Made by a program: the position numbers and the translations under genes. Shown piece after piece: positions 1 to 8,831 of a DNA stretch of 64,000 nt. The notes below the pieces were generated by a model. The model was not told the DNA's origin. It made no database searches and saw only the letters and a list, made by a program, of their open reading frames with translations. The stretch spans positions 273,521 through 337,520 of the forward strand of contig NZ_FNAH01000003.1 in the NCBI RefSeq assembly GCF_900101865.1, written 5' to 3'. This DNA comes from Paracoccus isoporae. Lineage in GTDB: Bacteria; Pseudomonadota; Alphaproteobacteria; Rhodobacterales; Rhodobacteraceae. The stretch's first letter is position 1. Each line of letters opens with the position of its first letter.

Positions 1-2
1 CG

Positions 3-1238
3 CCCTGGCCGCATGTCGATCTGGACGGGCATTGGCAATTCTTCCTGCAGCACCTCGCCGCGTTTCATTCCGAATACGGCATAGACGCGATCTCCGTCAC
101 CACTCACGGTGCGGCGGCGGTGCTGTTGGATGCGGCGGGCGATGTCGCGGTGCCGATGCTGGATTACGAACATCCCGGCCCCGATGCACTGCGCGGCAGC
201 TATGACGCGCTGCGCCCGGATTTCGCACAAACCGGATCGCCGCCCTTGCCGGCGGGACTGAATCTCGGCGCGCAATTGCATTGGCTGCTGGCCACCCATC
301 CCGATCTCGCGAGCCGCATCGCGCAGATCGTCACCTATCCGCAATATTGGGGCCTGCGCCTGACCGGCGAACGGGCCAGCGACGTCACCTCGCTTGGCTG
401 CCACACCGATCTGTGGGATCCGTGGCAGGGCAGGTTCTCGGATCTGGTCGCGCGGCTCAGTCTTGCGGGCAAGATCGCCCCGGCGCGCCGCGCGGACGAG
501 GTGCTGGGTCTGTTGCGGCCAGAGATCGCGGCCATGACCGGCCTGCCCGTCGCCACGCCGGTGGCGGTCGGCATCCATGACAGCAACGCCTCGCTCTATC
601 CCCATCTCCTCGGTCGCCAGGCCCCCTTCTCGGTCGTCTCGACCGGAACCTGGGTGGTCGCAATGGCCATCGGCGGCGACCCGGTTAGCCTGGACCCGGC
701 GCGGGATGTTCTGGTCAATGTGAACGCGTTCGGCCAGCCGGTGCCCTCGGCCCGGTTCATGGGCGGGCGCGAATTCGAGATCATCCGCGCCGGCGGCGAG
801 CTGCATCCAACCGAGGATGACCGCGCTTGCGTGCTGGAATCCGGGCTGATGATCCTGCCGGCAGTCGAGCCGGGATCGGGCCCGTTTCGGGGGCAGCAGA
901 TGCGTTGGACCGCGCCGATCGCCGGTGACGGCCAGCGGATGCTCGCCCTGTCCTGGTATCTGGCGCTGATGACCGATGCCTGCCTGCGCCTGATCGGCGC
1001 GCGCGGCCCGGCCATCGTCGAGGGGCCGTTCGCCCGCAACCGGGATTATGTCGATATGCTCTCGGTGCTGCGCGGCGAGGGCGTGGAGATCGCGGAGTCT
1101 GCCACCGGCACCTCGGCCGGGGCGGCGCTGCTTTGCGTGGACTACGCCGATCCGCCGCGGACGCGGACGGCAGGGCGACCCCAGGATGCGGATGCGTTGG
1201 CCCGCTATGCAGCCGCGTGGCGCGACGCGGCAGGTTGA
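3..1238 (+). CDS. FGGY-family carbohydrate kinase (5' end outside window)
   Basis: The reading frame is open from base 3, so the N-terminus lies upstream of the window; 411 codons are visible. Near the cut end is VTTHGAAAVLLD, the conserved block of the N-terminal FGGY subdomain. VSTGTWVVAM at about residue 214 of the visible part is the hinge/ATP-side motif seen in rhamnulokinase and fuculokinase relatives. GTSAGAALL near the end matches the C-terminal adenosine-binding block. The family phosphorylates sugars or polyols with ATP in the cytoplasm. The substrate cannot be read from the sequence; a deoxy-sugar kinase is a guess. The gene converges on the GntR gene at 1333-2004 and so is probably not part of the peptide operon. 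Confidence 0.85.
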   Translation, partial: PWPHVDLDGHWQFFLQHLAAFHSEYGIDAISVTTHGAAAVLLDAAGDVAVPMLDYEHPGPDALRGSYDALRPDFAQTGSPPLPAGLNLGAQLHWLLATHPDLASRIAQIVTYPQYWGLRLTGERASDVTSLGCHTDLWDPWQGRFSDLVARLSLAGKIAPARRADEVLGLLRPEIAAMTGLPVATPVAVGIHDSNASLYPHLLGRQAPFSVVSTGTWVVAMAIGGDPVSLDPARDVLVNVNAFGQPVPSARFMGGREFEIIRAGGELHPTEDDRACVLESGLMILPAVEPGSGPFRGQQMRWTAPIAGDGQRMLALSWYLALMTDACLRLIGARGPAIVEGPFARNRDYVDMLSVLRGEGVEIAESATGTSAGAALLCVDYADPPRTRTAGRPQDADALARYAAAWRDAAG

Positions 1239-1332
1239 GGCCGTTTCCGCGATTGACGCAGGCGGGTCCGGGCCTTGCCGTTTCCCTCTGCCGTCATTCG
1301 CTCCGTGAATTGGCGCGCGCGGACAAGGCTCG

Positions 1333-2004
1333 CTACAGCTTGGAGGCGACGAAGCCCAGATGGTCGCGCACGGCCGCGCCGGCCTCCTCGGGTTCGCTCC
1401 TGGCAATGGCGTCGAAGATGCGCTGATGCTGCTGACCGAGTTCCGCGAGCACTTCGGGCACATTGGTTTCCGCACGTCGCTCGCGCCAGCCCTCGTCGCG
1501 GCGAAACTCCCGGATCAGCTCGTAGATTTCCAGGAACAGCGCGTTCTGCGACAGTTCCGCAATCCGGTAATGGAACACCGCATCGGCAAGATCGTAATCG
1601 CGCGGGCGCGTGGCGTCGCGGGTCTTCTGCATAAGCAGGCCAAGCGTCTGCTTCTCGGCCTCGCTGCAATGGATTGCAGCCAGTTCCGCCAGGCGCGGCT
1701 CGACCTGATAGCGCACATCCATGAGCTGGTTCAGCGTCAGCCGTCCGGCCAGCAGACGGTGGCGGCTGCGGTCGGGATGGGGCGGCGGCACGACGAACGT
1801 GCCGCGCCCGTGACGCCGGAACACCACGCCCGATTGCTGCAACGCATCGAGCGCCATGCGCAACTGGCGGCGCGGAATGCCAAGTCGTTCGGCCAGGCTG
1901 CGTTCCGGCGGCAGCCGCCCCCCCTCGCGCAGCGCCGCCGACAAGAGCGGGCGCAGCGCCTCGATCACCGATTGTAGATCGTCCTTGTCCGAGGCCTGCA
2001 TCAT
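1333..2004 (-). CDS. GntR-family regulator, FCD (FadR) subfamily
   Basis: This 223-residue protein has an N-terminal winged helix (about residues 10-70) with the GntR pattern GRLPPERSLAERLGIPRRQLR. An all-helical FCD effector domain follows (about 85-215), with the metal/ligand-type residues D and H in the first helices and HQRIFDAI near the end. FCD regulators usually bind an organic acid or amino acid and repress a nearby operon. It is the last gene of the minus-strand operon that starts near 10908, and its start lies 1 base beyond the stop of the TauE gene. That position suggests feedback control of the whole peptide operon. The candidate operator is the palindrome at 10926-10948. The effector is unknown. 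Confidence 0.88.
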   Translation of the reverse strand: MMQASDKDDLQSVIEALRPLLSAALREGGRLPPERSLAERLGIPRRQLRMALDALQQSGVVFRRHGRGTFVVPPPHPDRSRHRLLAGRLTLNQLMDVRYQVEPRLAELAAIHCSEAEKQTLGLLMQKTRDATRPRDYDLADAVFHYRIAELSQNALFLEIYELIREFRRDEGWRERRAETNVPEVLAELGQQHQRIFDAIARSEPEEAGAAVRDHLGFVASKL

Positions 2005-2005
2005 C

Positions 2006-2836
2006 TCAGCCGCTGAACAGATCGACGAACATGCGCAGCGCGGTCAGCAGCAGGAACGCCCCGAAAGCCAGCCTGAGCGCGCGGCGCGGGATGGAATGGG
2101 CCAGCTTCACGCCGAGCTGCGAGAAGGTCGTGGTCAGCGGGATGATGACCACCGCCGCCAGCAAATTGACATAGCCGATGGAGAAAGGCGGCAGCCCGGC
2201 CTGCCCCTGCCCGGTCGCGGCATAGATCAGCGCACCCGGAAGACCGATGATGAAACCGATTGCAGCCGAGGTGCCGACCGCGCGGCGGATGTCGTAGCCG
2301 AGGAAGTTCAGCAGCGGCACCCCGATGGTGCCGCCGCCGATCCCCATCATCGCGCTGATCGTGCCGGTGAAGACACCGAACAGAGCCCAGACCGGGCGCG
2401 AGAACCCCTTCGGCTCGGGATCGGCGCGCCCCTTGCGCAGGATCATGTCGGCGGAGACGGCAAGCGCCACGGTCGCGAACACGGCGATCAGCACGTTGCC
2501 CGACACATAGCCGCCCAGCAGACTGCCTGCCACGACGCCCAGCAGGATCCAGGGCGCCCAGAGTTTCAGCAGATCGGTGTCGATGGCGCCCCGCCGGTGA
2601 TGGCCAAGACCGGAGGCGAGCGAGGTGAACACGATCGTCGCAAGCGAGGTGCCGACCGCGACCTTCATCGTCAGCTCCGGGTCCATCCCGGCGAGTGTCA
2701 GCGCGAAATACAGCGCCGGGACGATGACGATCCCGCCCCCCACTCCCAACAGCCCGGCCAGAATACCACCGGCCACGCCCGCGCCGATGGCGACCGCGGC
2801 CAGCTCGATCAGCGCGGCGGTGGTGATGCCCTCCAT
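2006..2836 (-). CDS. TauE/SafE-family sulfite/sulfonate exporter-like membrane protein
   Basis: A 276-residue polytopic membrane protein. The ATG at 2836 begins MEGITTAALIELAAVAIGAG; the open frame runs further upstream but overlaps the DUF1028 gene there. It has two related halves, each with the family's glycine-rich turn: GLLGVGGGIVIVPAL near residue 27 and MMGIGGGTIGVPLL in the second half. About eight hydrophobic segments are visible. TauE/SafE proteins are thought to move sulfite, sulfoacetate or other small anions outward. It lies 4 bases downstream of the DUF1028 stop. In an operon with a gamma-glutamyltranspeptidase and a peptide importer, export of a sulfur product is possible but is only inferred. 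Confidence 0.85.
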   Translation of the reverse strand: MEGITTAALIELAAVAIGAGVAGGILAGLLGVGGGIVIVPALYFALTLAGMDPELTMKVAVGTSLATIVFTSLASGLGHHRRGAIDTDLLKLWAPWILLGVVAGSLLGGYVSGNVLIAVFATVALAVSADMILRKGRADPEPKGFSRPVWALFGVFTGTISAMMGIGGGTIGVPLLNFLGYDIRRAVGTSAAIGFIIGLPGALIYAATGQGQAGLPPFSIGYVNLLAAVVIIPLTTTFSQLGVKLAHSIPRRALRLAFGAFLLLTALRMFVDLFSG

Positions 2837-2840
2837 CCGC

Positions 2841-3590
2841 TCAGCCCTTCGAGGTCGCGCGCGACTGGCTGGGGCGGTTCTCGGCCTTGCGTTGCGCCTG
2901 ATCCTCGGCCACGCGGCGCTCGATCTCGGCGCGTTCGGGATTGCCGCTGAAGGCGGCGGCGGTGGGCAGAAGCTCGTAGAAATGCAGATATTGCTCGGAG
3001 GCCACATCCAGCAGCCGGCGCAGCTCGGCCAGCGGATCGGCATCGTCATCGACGCGCAGATCCAGCCAGGGATGCGCCTCGCCACGATGGATCCGCAGAC
3101 CCGCCGCCTGCCGGCCGCGCTTGTCGCCGCCCGCGGCCTCGCCCGCATCCATCGCGGTCAGCAGCCGCTCGGCAAAGCCCAGATCGCGGCGCTTTGCGAA
3201 CACCCGCGCCGTCTCCTCGACCACCGCAGGGCCTTCCAGCATATTACCCGCAACCGTGAACCCTTCGCCCGCGACATGGCCCGCCCAGTCGATGCAGTCC
3301 GCGCCGGTATGGACGGCAAAGCGCCCGTCCCGGTCCATCAGGTGCGCCTGACGATGGCTGGCGCCTTCATCGCGCGAGATCAGATCGTCCAGCACGGCCT
3401 GAGCGGATTCCCCTGCTTCCAGCCGGCGCAAGCCTTCGCTGCCCCAGACCGGGTTCACGAAAGCCTGCGTCGCGATTGCCGCCGACGGACCGATAAACGG
3501 CACAAGCGCGCCGCAGGCGAAGAACCGGCTGGCCACGGCGATGCCGATGGCCCCGGTATTCGTGTCGCGTGCCACAATGGAATATGTCAT
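2841..3590 (-). CDS. DUF1028 family protein (predicted Ntn-hydrolase-like)
   Basis: A 249-residue protein beginning MTYSIVARDTNTGAIGIAVA, the typical DUF1028 opening, with the conserved GPSAAIATQAFVNP and DRDGRFAVHTG blocks. The C-terminal half (about residues 160-230) holds WLDLRVDDDADPLAELRRLL, also typical. As I recall, the family is grouped with Ntn hydrolases, but its reaction is not established. No signal peptide is visible, so the protein is probably cytoplasmic. It sits between gamma-glutamyltranspeptidase (3-base gap) and TauE (4-base gap), so co-translation is likely. Pairing with peptide importers points to a role in processing imported amides or peptides; this is inference from context. 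Confidence 0.82.
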   Translation of the reverse strand: MTYSIVARDTNTGAIGIAVASRFFACGALVPFIGPSAAIATQAFVNPVWGSEGLRRLEAGESAQAVLDDLISRDEGASHRQAHLMDRDGRFAVHTGADCIDWAGHVAGEGFTVAGNMLEGPAVVEETARVFAKRRDLGFAERLLTAMDAGEAAGGDKRGRQAAGLRIHRGEAHPWLDLRVDDDADPLAELRRLLDVASEQYLHFYELLPTAAAFSGNPERAEIERRVAEDQAQRKAENRPSQSRATSKG

Positions 3591-3593
3591 CTC

Positions 3594-5384
3594 TCAGCGC
3601 CCCACCGCATATGCCTGCATCAATCTTGGCGTTGCCACCGCCGTCATAACCCCATCCGCATCGCGCCGCGCGGCGGTCAGCCGCCCGATGCTCCACGGCT
3701 CGGCCACGCTGATCTCATGGCCGCGCGTGCGCAGATCGTCGATGACCGCCTCTCCGAACTCCGGTTCGATCATCAGCGAGCCGGGCCGGGCCTCGCGCGG
3801 ATAGAAGCTGGACTGGAAATGCTCGGTATGGAACAGCGGCGCGTCCATGCCCTGCTGCATGCCGAACCCGTGATGGACATGGCGCAGGAACCAGATGAGC
3901 TGCCACTGATCCTGCTGATCGCCGCCCGGCGTGCCGAAGGCGATCCGTGTGCCGTCTTTTTCTGCCAGCGACGGGGTCAGCGTGGTGCGCGGCCGGGCGC
4001 CGGGCTTTAGCGACGAGGGCAGGCCGTCGCGCAGCCAGAACATCTGCGCCCGGCTGTTGAGCGGGAAGCCGAGGCCGGGGATCACCGGGCTGGATTGCAG
4101 CCAGCCGCCCGACGGGGTCGAGCTGACCATGTTGCCCCACTGGTCGATCACGTCGAGATGCACCGTATCGCCCCGGCGCTCGGTCAGATGCGACATGGTC
4201 GGCTCGCCCGCGCTTGCGCCGCGGGCGGCGTTGAAATCGGTTTCAGCGCGCGTCACCGCATCCTCGGCCAGATGCTCCAGCCCGGCGATCCGGCCGGGGC
4301 GCTGCTCCCAGTTGGCGCGCGGGCCGATCAGCGACGCACGCTCGGCGGCGTAGTCGTCGGACAGCAATCGCTCCAGCGGAATGTCGAAATGGTCGGGGTC
4401 GCCGTAATACGCCTCCCGGTCGGCATAGGCGAGCTTCATCGCCTCGATCACCGTGTGGACGAACTCCGCGCCGAGCGGGTCCATCGCGGCAAGGTTGAAC
4501 TGCTTGAGGATCTGCAGCGTCTGCAACAGCACCGGGCCTTGCGACCAGGGCGCGGTCTTGTGCACCGTCCAGCCGTGATAGTCGATGGAGACCGGATCCT
4601 CCCATGTCGCCTGCCAGCCGGCCAGATCATCGCGCGACAGCACTGCGCGATGTGCGCTGCCGGACACATCCATCACCTCCGCGCGGTCCAGATAGTCGCA
4701 GATCGCATCGGCCACGAAACCCGTTGACCAGGCCGCGCGGGCGGAATCGATGCGGGCTTCTCGGGTCTCGCCCGCCGCCTCATCGGCAACACGCTGATAG
4801 CAGGCGGCCAGATCAGGGTTGCGGAACAGCGCCCACGGCGCGGGCGGGGTGTCGCCGGGCAGGAATGTCGCAGCGCTTGTCGGCCATTCCGTGCGGAAGA
4901 AATCGGCCAGCCCGGCAATCGTGTTGGCCACACGCGGCAGCACCGGATGGCCGTCGCGCGCATAGGCGGTGGCGGGGGCCATGACCTCGGCCAGGTCCAT
5001 GCTGCCATGGTCGCGCAGCATCAGCATCCAGCCGTCAAACGCCCCCGGCACGACCGTCGCCAGCAGGCCGGAGCCGGGGATCAGACCCTGCCCGAAATGG
5101 CTGCGGTAATGATCCATCGTCGCGCCCTGCGGCGCCACGCCCTGGGCACAGAGGACGCGCGTCTCGCTGGTCTCTGCCAGATGAATGAGGGCGGGCATGT
5201 CACCGCCCGGCCCGTTCAGATGCGGCTCGACCACCTGCAGCACGAGCGCGGTTGCGACCGCCGCGTCAAAGGCATTTCCGCCCTTCTCCAGAATGCCCAT
5301 CCCGGCCGCCGAGGCGAGCCAATGGGTCGAGCTGACGGTGCCGAACGTGCCGCGAATATCGGGGCGGGTGGTAAAATCAGTCAT
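3594..5384 (-). CDS. ggt: Gamma-glutamyltranspeptidase family protein, probably cytoplasmic
   Basis: A 596-residue protein. The N-terminal part carries GGNAFDAAVATALVLQVVEP (about residues 35-54) and NGPGGDMPALI. GDTVHLDVID holds Thr407, which aligns with the autocatalytic cleavage threonine that becomes the nucleophile of the small subunit. MVSSTPSGG follows, then FGTPGGDQQDQW in the small-subunit part. Length and order match the family. The N-terminus (MTDFTTRPDIRGTFGTVSST) has no hydrophobic signal, whereas classical enzymes are periplasmic; an intracellular form acting after import is therefore likely. Known family activity is removal or transfer of gamma-glutamyl groups, for example from glutathione. 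The neighbouring importer fits that, but other gamma-glutamyl compounds or cephalosporin-acylase-like activity remain possible. Confidence 0.9.
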   Translation of the reverse strand: MTDFTTRPDIRGTFGTVSSTHWLASAAGMGILEKGGNAFDAAVATALVLQVVEPHLNGPGGDMPALIHLAETSETRVLCAQGVAPQGATMDHYRSHFGQGLIPGSGLLATVVPGAFDGWMLMLRDHGSMDLAEVMAPATAYARDGHPVLPRVANTIAGLADFFRTEWPTSAATFLPGDTPPAPWALFRNPDLAACYQRVADEAAGETREARIDSARAAWSTGFVADAICDYLDRAEVMDVSGSAHRAVLSRDDLAGWQATWEDPVSIDYHGWTVHKTAPWSQGPVLLQTLQILKQFNLAAMDPLGAEFVHTVIEAMKLAYADREAYYGDPDHFDIPLERLLSDDYAAERASLIGPRANWEQRPGRIAGLEHLAEDAVTRAETDFNAARGASAGEPTMSHLTERRGDTVHLDVIDQWGNMVSSTPSGGWLQSSPVIPGLGFPLNSRAQMFWLRDGLPSSLKPGARPRTTLTPSLAEKDGTRIAFGTPGGDQQDQWQLIWFLRHVHHGFGMQQGMDAPLFHTEHFQSSFYPREARPGSLMIEPEFGEAVIDDLRTRGHEISVAEPWSIGRLTAARRDADGVMTAVATPRLMQAYAVGR

Positions 5385-5399
5385 ATCCTGTCCTGTTCA

Positions 5400-6281
5400 T
5401 CAGTCTTCGCGCGGGTCAAGCGCATCGCGCAGCCCGTCGCCCAGCAGGTTGAAGCCAAGTACGACCAGAAAGATCGCGATGCCCGGCCAGACGGCCATCC
5501 AGGGGGCCTGCGCCATGAACCCCTTCGCGACATTGAGCATCGCCCCCCAGCTTGGCGCGGGCGGTTGCTGGCCAAGCCCGAGAAAGGAGAGCGACGCCTC
5601 GGCGATGATGGCGCTCGCCACGGTCAGCGTCGCCTGCACCAGCACCGGCGGCAGCACGTTCGGAAAGATATAGCGGCGCAGGATCACCGGGGTCGACAGC
5701 CCGATGGCGTGCGCGCTCTCGACGTAATCCTCGGCGGTGACATTGATCGCCTGGCCGCGCGTCAGCCGGATGAAGACCGGGGTGGCGGCAATGCCGATGG
5801 CGATCATCGCGTTGGTCAGGGACGGCCCCAGAAACGCGGCGAGCGCGATGGCCAGGATCAGGAACGGCATGGCCAGCAGCGCCTCGGTGCAGCGCGAGAT
5901 GATCGCATCGGTCCAGCCGCCGAAATAGCCGGCGATCACCCCCAGCGGCACGCCGATGGCGATCGCGATGGCAACCGACACCACCCCCGCCATCAGCGAG
6001 GCGCGCGCGCCCCAGATCATCCGCGAAAGCTGGTCGCGGCCCAACTCGTCCGTGCCGAACCAATGCGCGGCCGAGGGCGGCTGACGGATCGCCGCCCAGT
6101 CGGCGGCAGCGGGATCGGCCAGCGGCAGGATCGGGGCGGCGAGCGCCAGCAGGATGAAGACGCTGACAAGTGCTGCGCCGAACATGGCGCTGCGATGGGC
6201 CAGCAACTTGCCCCAGACCCGGCTGCGCGGCTTGCGGATCGGGGCGGCGGCGGTGGCGTTATGGGTTGCAGCCTCTGTCAT
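5400..6281 (-). CDS. ABC peptide importer permease, DppC/GsiD-like
   Basis: A 293-residue inner-membrane permease. The ATG at 6281 begins MTEAATHNATAAAP, and the TGATG overlap with the stop of the DppB-like gene supports that start. The N-terminal cytoplasmic tail is followed by a first membrane helix (about residues 33-55). HWFGTDELGRDQLSRMIWGA is the block characteristic of DppC/OppC proteins. A five-helix core carries the EAA loop (AHAIGLSTPVILRRYIFPN) that docks on the ATPase. It forms a heterodimer with the product of 6281-7225. Confidence 0.92.
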   Translation of the reverse strand: MTEAATHNATAAAPIRKPRSRVWGKLLAHRSAMFGAALVSVFILLALAAPILPLADPAAADWAAIRQPPSAAHWFGTDELGRDQLSRMIWGARASLMAGVVSVAIAIAIGVPLGVIAGYFGGWTDAIISRCTEALLAMPFLILAIALAAFLGPSLTNAMIAIGIAATPVFIRLTRGQAINVTAEDYVESAHAIGLSTPVILRRYIFPNVLPPVLVQATLTVASAIIAEASLSFLGLGQQPPAPSWGAMLNVAKGFMAQAPWMAVWPGIAIFLVVLGFNLLGDGLRDALDPRED

Positions 6282-7225
6282 CAGCCTGCCTTCAACCGGG
6301 GGTTCAGCATGACATAGGCGGCGTCCGCGACGAGGTTCATCAGGATGAAGCCCATTGCCGTGACCAGCACGACGCCCTGCACCACCGCATAATCGCGATT
6401 GAACACGGCATCGACCACCATCTTGCCGAATCCGGGAATGGTGAAAATCTGCTCGGTCAGCACCGCGCCCGCGATCAGCTCTCCGAATAGCAGCGCAGCG
6501 AGCGTGACCACCGGGGTCAGCGCGTTGCGAAAGGCATGGTGCATGACCACGGTCCGCTCCCCCAGCCCCTTGGCGCGGGCGGTACGGATGTAATCCTGCC
6601 GCAACACGCCCAGCATCGACGACCGCGTGTGCCGCATCAGCGAGGCGGCAAGCGCGGTGCCCAGCACGAAGGCCGGCATCAGCATGGTGCGAATGGATTG
6701 CAGCGGATCCTCGGTCAGCGGGACGTAACCCGAGGCAGGCAGAAGCTGCCAGCGGACCGACACCAGCAGGATCAGCATGATGCCGAGCCAGAAATTCGGC
6801 AGCGACAGCCCCGACAGCGCGACGATATTGGCGACATAATCGGTGATCGTCCCCTTCTTCACCGCCGAGATGATCCCCGCCGGGATGCCGATCAGCGCCG
6901 CGAAGATCATCGACATCACCGCCAGTTGGATGGTCACCGGCAGTTTCGAGGCGATCATGTCCGCCACCGGCAGCCCGGTGCGGATCGACTGGCCGAAATC
7001 GCCCTGCAGCACGCCCCCGATCCAGCGAAGATACTGCATCCAGATCGGGTCGTTCAGGTGATAGAGCTCGCGCAGCCGGTCGAGCGTCTCGGGGTCGCGA
7101 TCCTCTCCGGCAAGCGCCAGCACCGGATCGCCGGGCAGAAGCTGCTGCAGCGCAAAGACGAAGATCGACACCAGGATCAGCGTCGGGATCGAGACCAGCA
7201 GGCGGCGGGCGATATAGGACAGCAT
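6281..7225 (-). CDS. ABC peptide importer permease, DppB/GsiC-like
   Basis: A 314-residue permease beginning MLSYIARRLLVSIPTL, the standard DppB opening with a first membrane helix at about residues 9-30. An in-frame TTG lies one codon upstream, but the ATG at 7225 has a GAAGGCG Shine-Dalgarno-like sequence and fits the family. Typical blocks are LPGDPVLALAG, the periplasmic LNDPIWMQYLRW, FGQSIRTGLPV, the EAA loop RTARAKGLGERTVVMHHAFRNA, and a final LNPRLKAG. It partners with the DppC-like protein encoded immediately downstream. Confidence 0.92.
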   Translation of the reverse strand: MLSYIARRLLVSIPTLILVSIFVFALQQLLPGDPVLALAGEDRDPETLDRLRELYHLNDPIWMQYLRWIGGVLQGDFGQSIRTGLPVADMIASKLPVTIQLAVMSMIFAALIGIPAGIISAVKKGTITDYVANIVALSGLSLPNFWLGIMLILLVSVRWQLLPASGYVPLTEDPLQSIRTMLMPAFVLGTALAASLMRHTRSSMLGVLRQDYIRTARAKGLGERTVVMHHAFRNALTPVVTLAALLFGELIAGAVLTEQIFTIPGFGKMVVDAVFNRDYAVVQGVVLVTAMGFILMNLVADAAYVMLNPRLKAG

Positions 7226-7328
7226 CAATTGCGCCTTCTCGGGTGGGATGGCCCGGCCGCCGGCACGGCGGCACGGGCGCGGTCATGCGGCAGGGACCGG
7301 GCGGCGTGCACCGCCCCGGCCCGGTGGC

Positions 7329-8831
7329 TCATTCGCTCAGCGTCACGCCTTCCAGGCGGATCATCCCGTCCGGGCTGGGGCTGAAGCCTTCGACATCGTT
7401 CGAGACGCCGTAGAGCCAGGCATCGTTATACAGGTAGAACAGCGGCAGATCCTCCATCAGGATCTGGTTGGCCTGATGATACAGTTCCTTGCGCTCCTCC
7501 AGATCGCTGACGGTGCGCGCTTCGGCAAGGATGCGGTCCACCTCCTCATTCGCGTATTTGCCGTCATTGAACCCGCCGCCGGTGGTGACGAAGCCGTAGA
7601 TATTGCCGTCGGGGTCGATCCGCCCCGACCAGCCGACCTGACTGGCCTGGAAATCGCCCGCCGCCTGATCCGACAGCATGGTGGCGAATTCCTTTGCGGT
7701 CAGGTTGATCTGGATGCCGGCCTCGGCCGCCATGGCCTGGATCATCTGCACCACCTGCTGGCTGACCGGCATGTTCGGGAACTGCATCTCCAGCGACAGC
7801 CCGTCCTCGTAGCCCGCCTCGGCCAGCAATGCGCGGGCCTGTTCGACGTCACGTTCCGGCACCGGATAGGCCTCGTCGAAATAGGGGCTGACGGCCGAGG
7901 AGAACTGGCTCGCCGGCGCGTTCAGCCCGGCGAACACGACCTGGTTGATCGCATTGCGGTCGATGGTCAGCGACAGGGCCTGGCGCAGGCGCGCGTCCTG
8001 CCCGAACGGGTTGTCCGACTTGGCGCCATTACTGGTGTTGAAGGTGATGCCCTGATAGCCCAGACCGTCGGCGCGCTCATAGGTCAGGCTGTCGCTCGAT
8101 TCGACCGCCTCCACATCGGTCGCCGCCAGCCGGTTGATAAGGTCAAGATCGCCGGATTGCAGATTGGCAAGCCGCACCGTCGAATCCGGGATCGGCAGAT
8201 AGGTCACGCCGTCGAGCGAGATCTCGTCGGCGTTCCAGTAATCCTCGAATTTCTCCAGCTCGATTCGGTCCTGCGCCACGCGGCTGACGAATTTGAACGG
8301 ACCCGAGCAGACCGGGTTGGCCGCCACGTCGCTGTCGAAGCTGGCCGGAGAGATCATCATCCCGGACCGGTCGGCCAGTTGCGCCAGCAGCGGCGCATCG
8401 GGCGCGGACAGGTTCAGCCTCACGTGATGCGTATCGACCACCTCGACCTCCTCGATAGAGCTGACCTCGGATTTGCGCACGCTCGTGTCCAGCGTCTGAG
8501 AGCGTTCGATATTGGCCTTCACCGCCTCGGCGTCGAAGGGGGTGCCGTCATGGAACACCACGCCCTCGCGCAGCATCATGTCCACGCTGCGCCCGTCCTC
8601 GCTGACCGTCCACTCCGTCGCGAGCTGGGGGACCAGCTCCAGATCCGGCGTCACGTCGATCAGCTTGTCGCAGAGCGCGGTGAACACGATGCGGCCGACA
8701 AAGGTCCGGCTGCGGTCGGGGTCGAGCGCGTCGGGATCGCTTTCCAGACCGATGCGCAAGGTCTGTCCCTGCGCGGCAAGGGCCGTCGAGCCGAGCAGGG
8801 CGGCGATGAGGAATGTGCTGCGGAATGTCAT
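7329..8831 (-). CDS. Periplasmic solute-binding protein, family 5 (DppA/GsiB-like)
   Basis: A 500-residue protein. A Sec signal peptide (MTFRSTFLIAALLGSTALAAQGQ) is predicted to be cut near residue 22. The mature protein shows the family-5 pattern: LRIGLESDPDALDPDRS, the LVPQLATEW block, LREGVVFHDGTPFDAEAVKANIERS, and RQALSLTIDRNAINQVV in the second half. It should capture peptides or glutathione-like ligands in the periplasm and hand them to the DppBC-like permeases. The start has a strong AGGAAGG site and overlaps the stop of the upstream ATPase gene by four bases (ATGA). Confidence 0.92.
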   Translation of the reverse strand: MTFRSTFLIAALLGSTALAAQGQTLRIGLESDPDALDPDRSRTFVGRIVFTALCDKLIDVTPDLELVPQLATEWTVSEDGRSVDMMLREGVVFHDGTPFDAEAVKANIERSQTLDTSVRKSEVSSIEEVEVVDTHHVRLNLSAPDAPLLAQLADRSGMMISPASFDSDVAANPVCSGPFKFVSRVAQDRIELEKFEDYWNADEISLDGVTYLPIPDSTVRLANLQSGDLDLINRLAATDVEAVESSDSLTYERADGLGYQGITFNTSNGAKSDNPFGQDARLRQALSLTIDRNAINQVVFAGLNAPASQFSSAVSPYFDEAYPVPERDVEQARALLAEAGYEDGLSLEMQFPNMPVSQQVVQMIQAMAAEAGIQINLTAKEFATMLSDQAAGDFQASQVGWSGRIDPDGNIYGFVTTGGGFNDGKYANEEVDRILAEARTVSDLEERKELYHQANQILMEDLPLFYLYNDAWLYGVSNDVEGFSPSPDGMIRLEGVTLSE

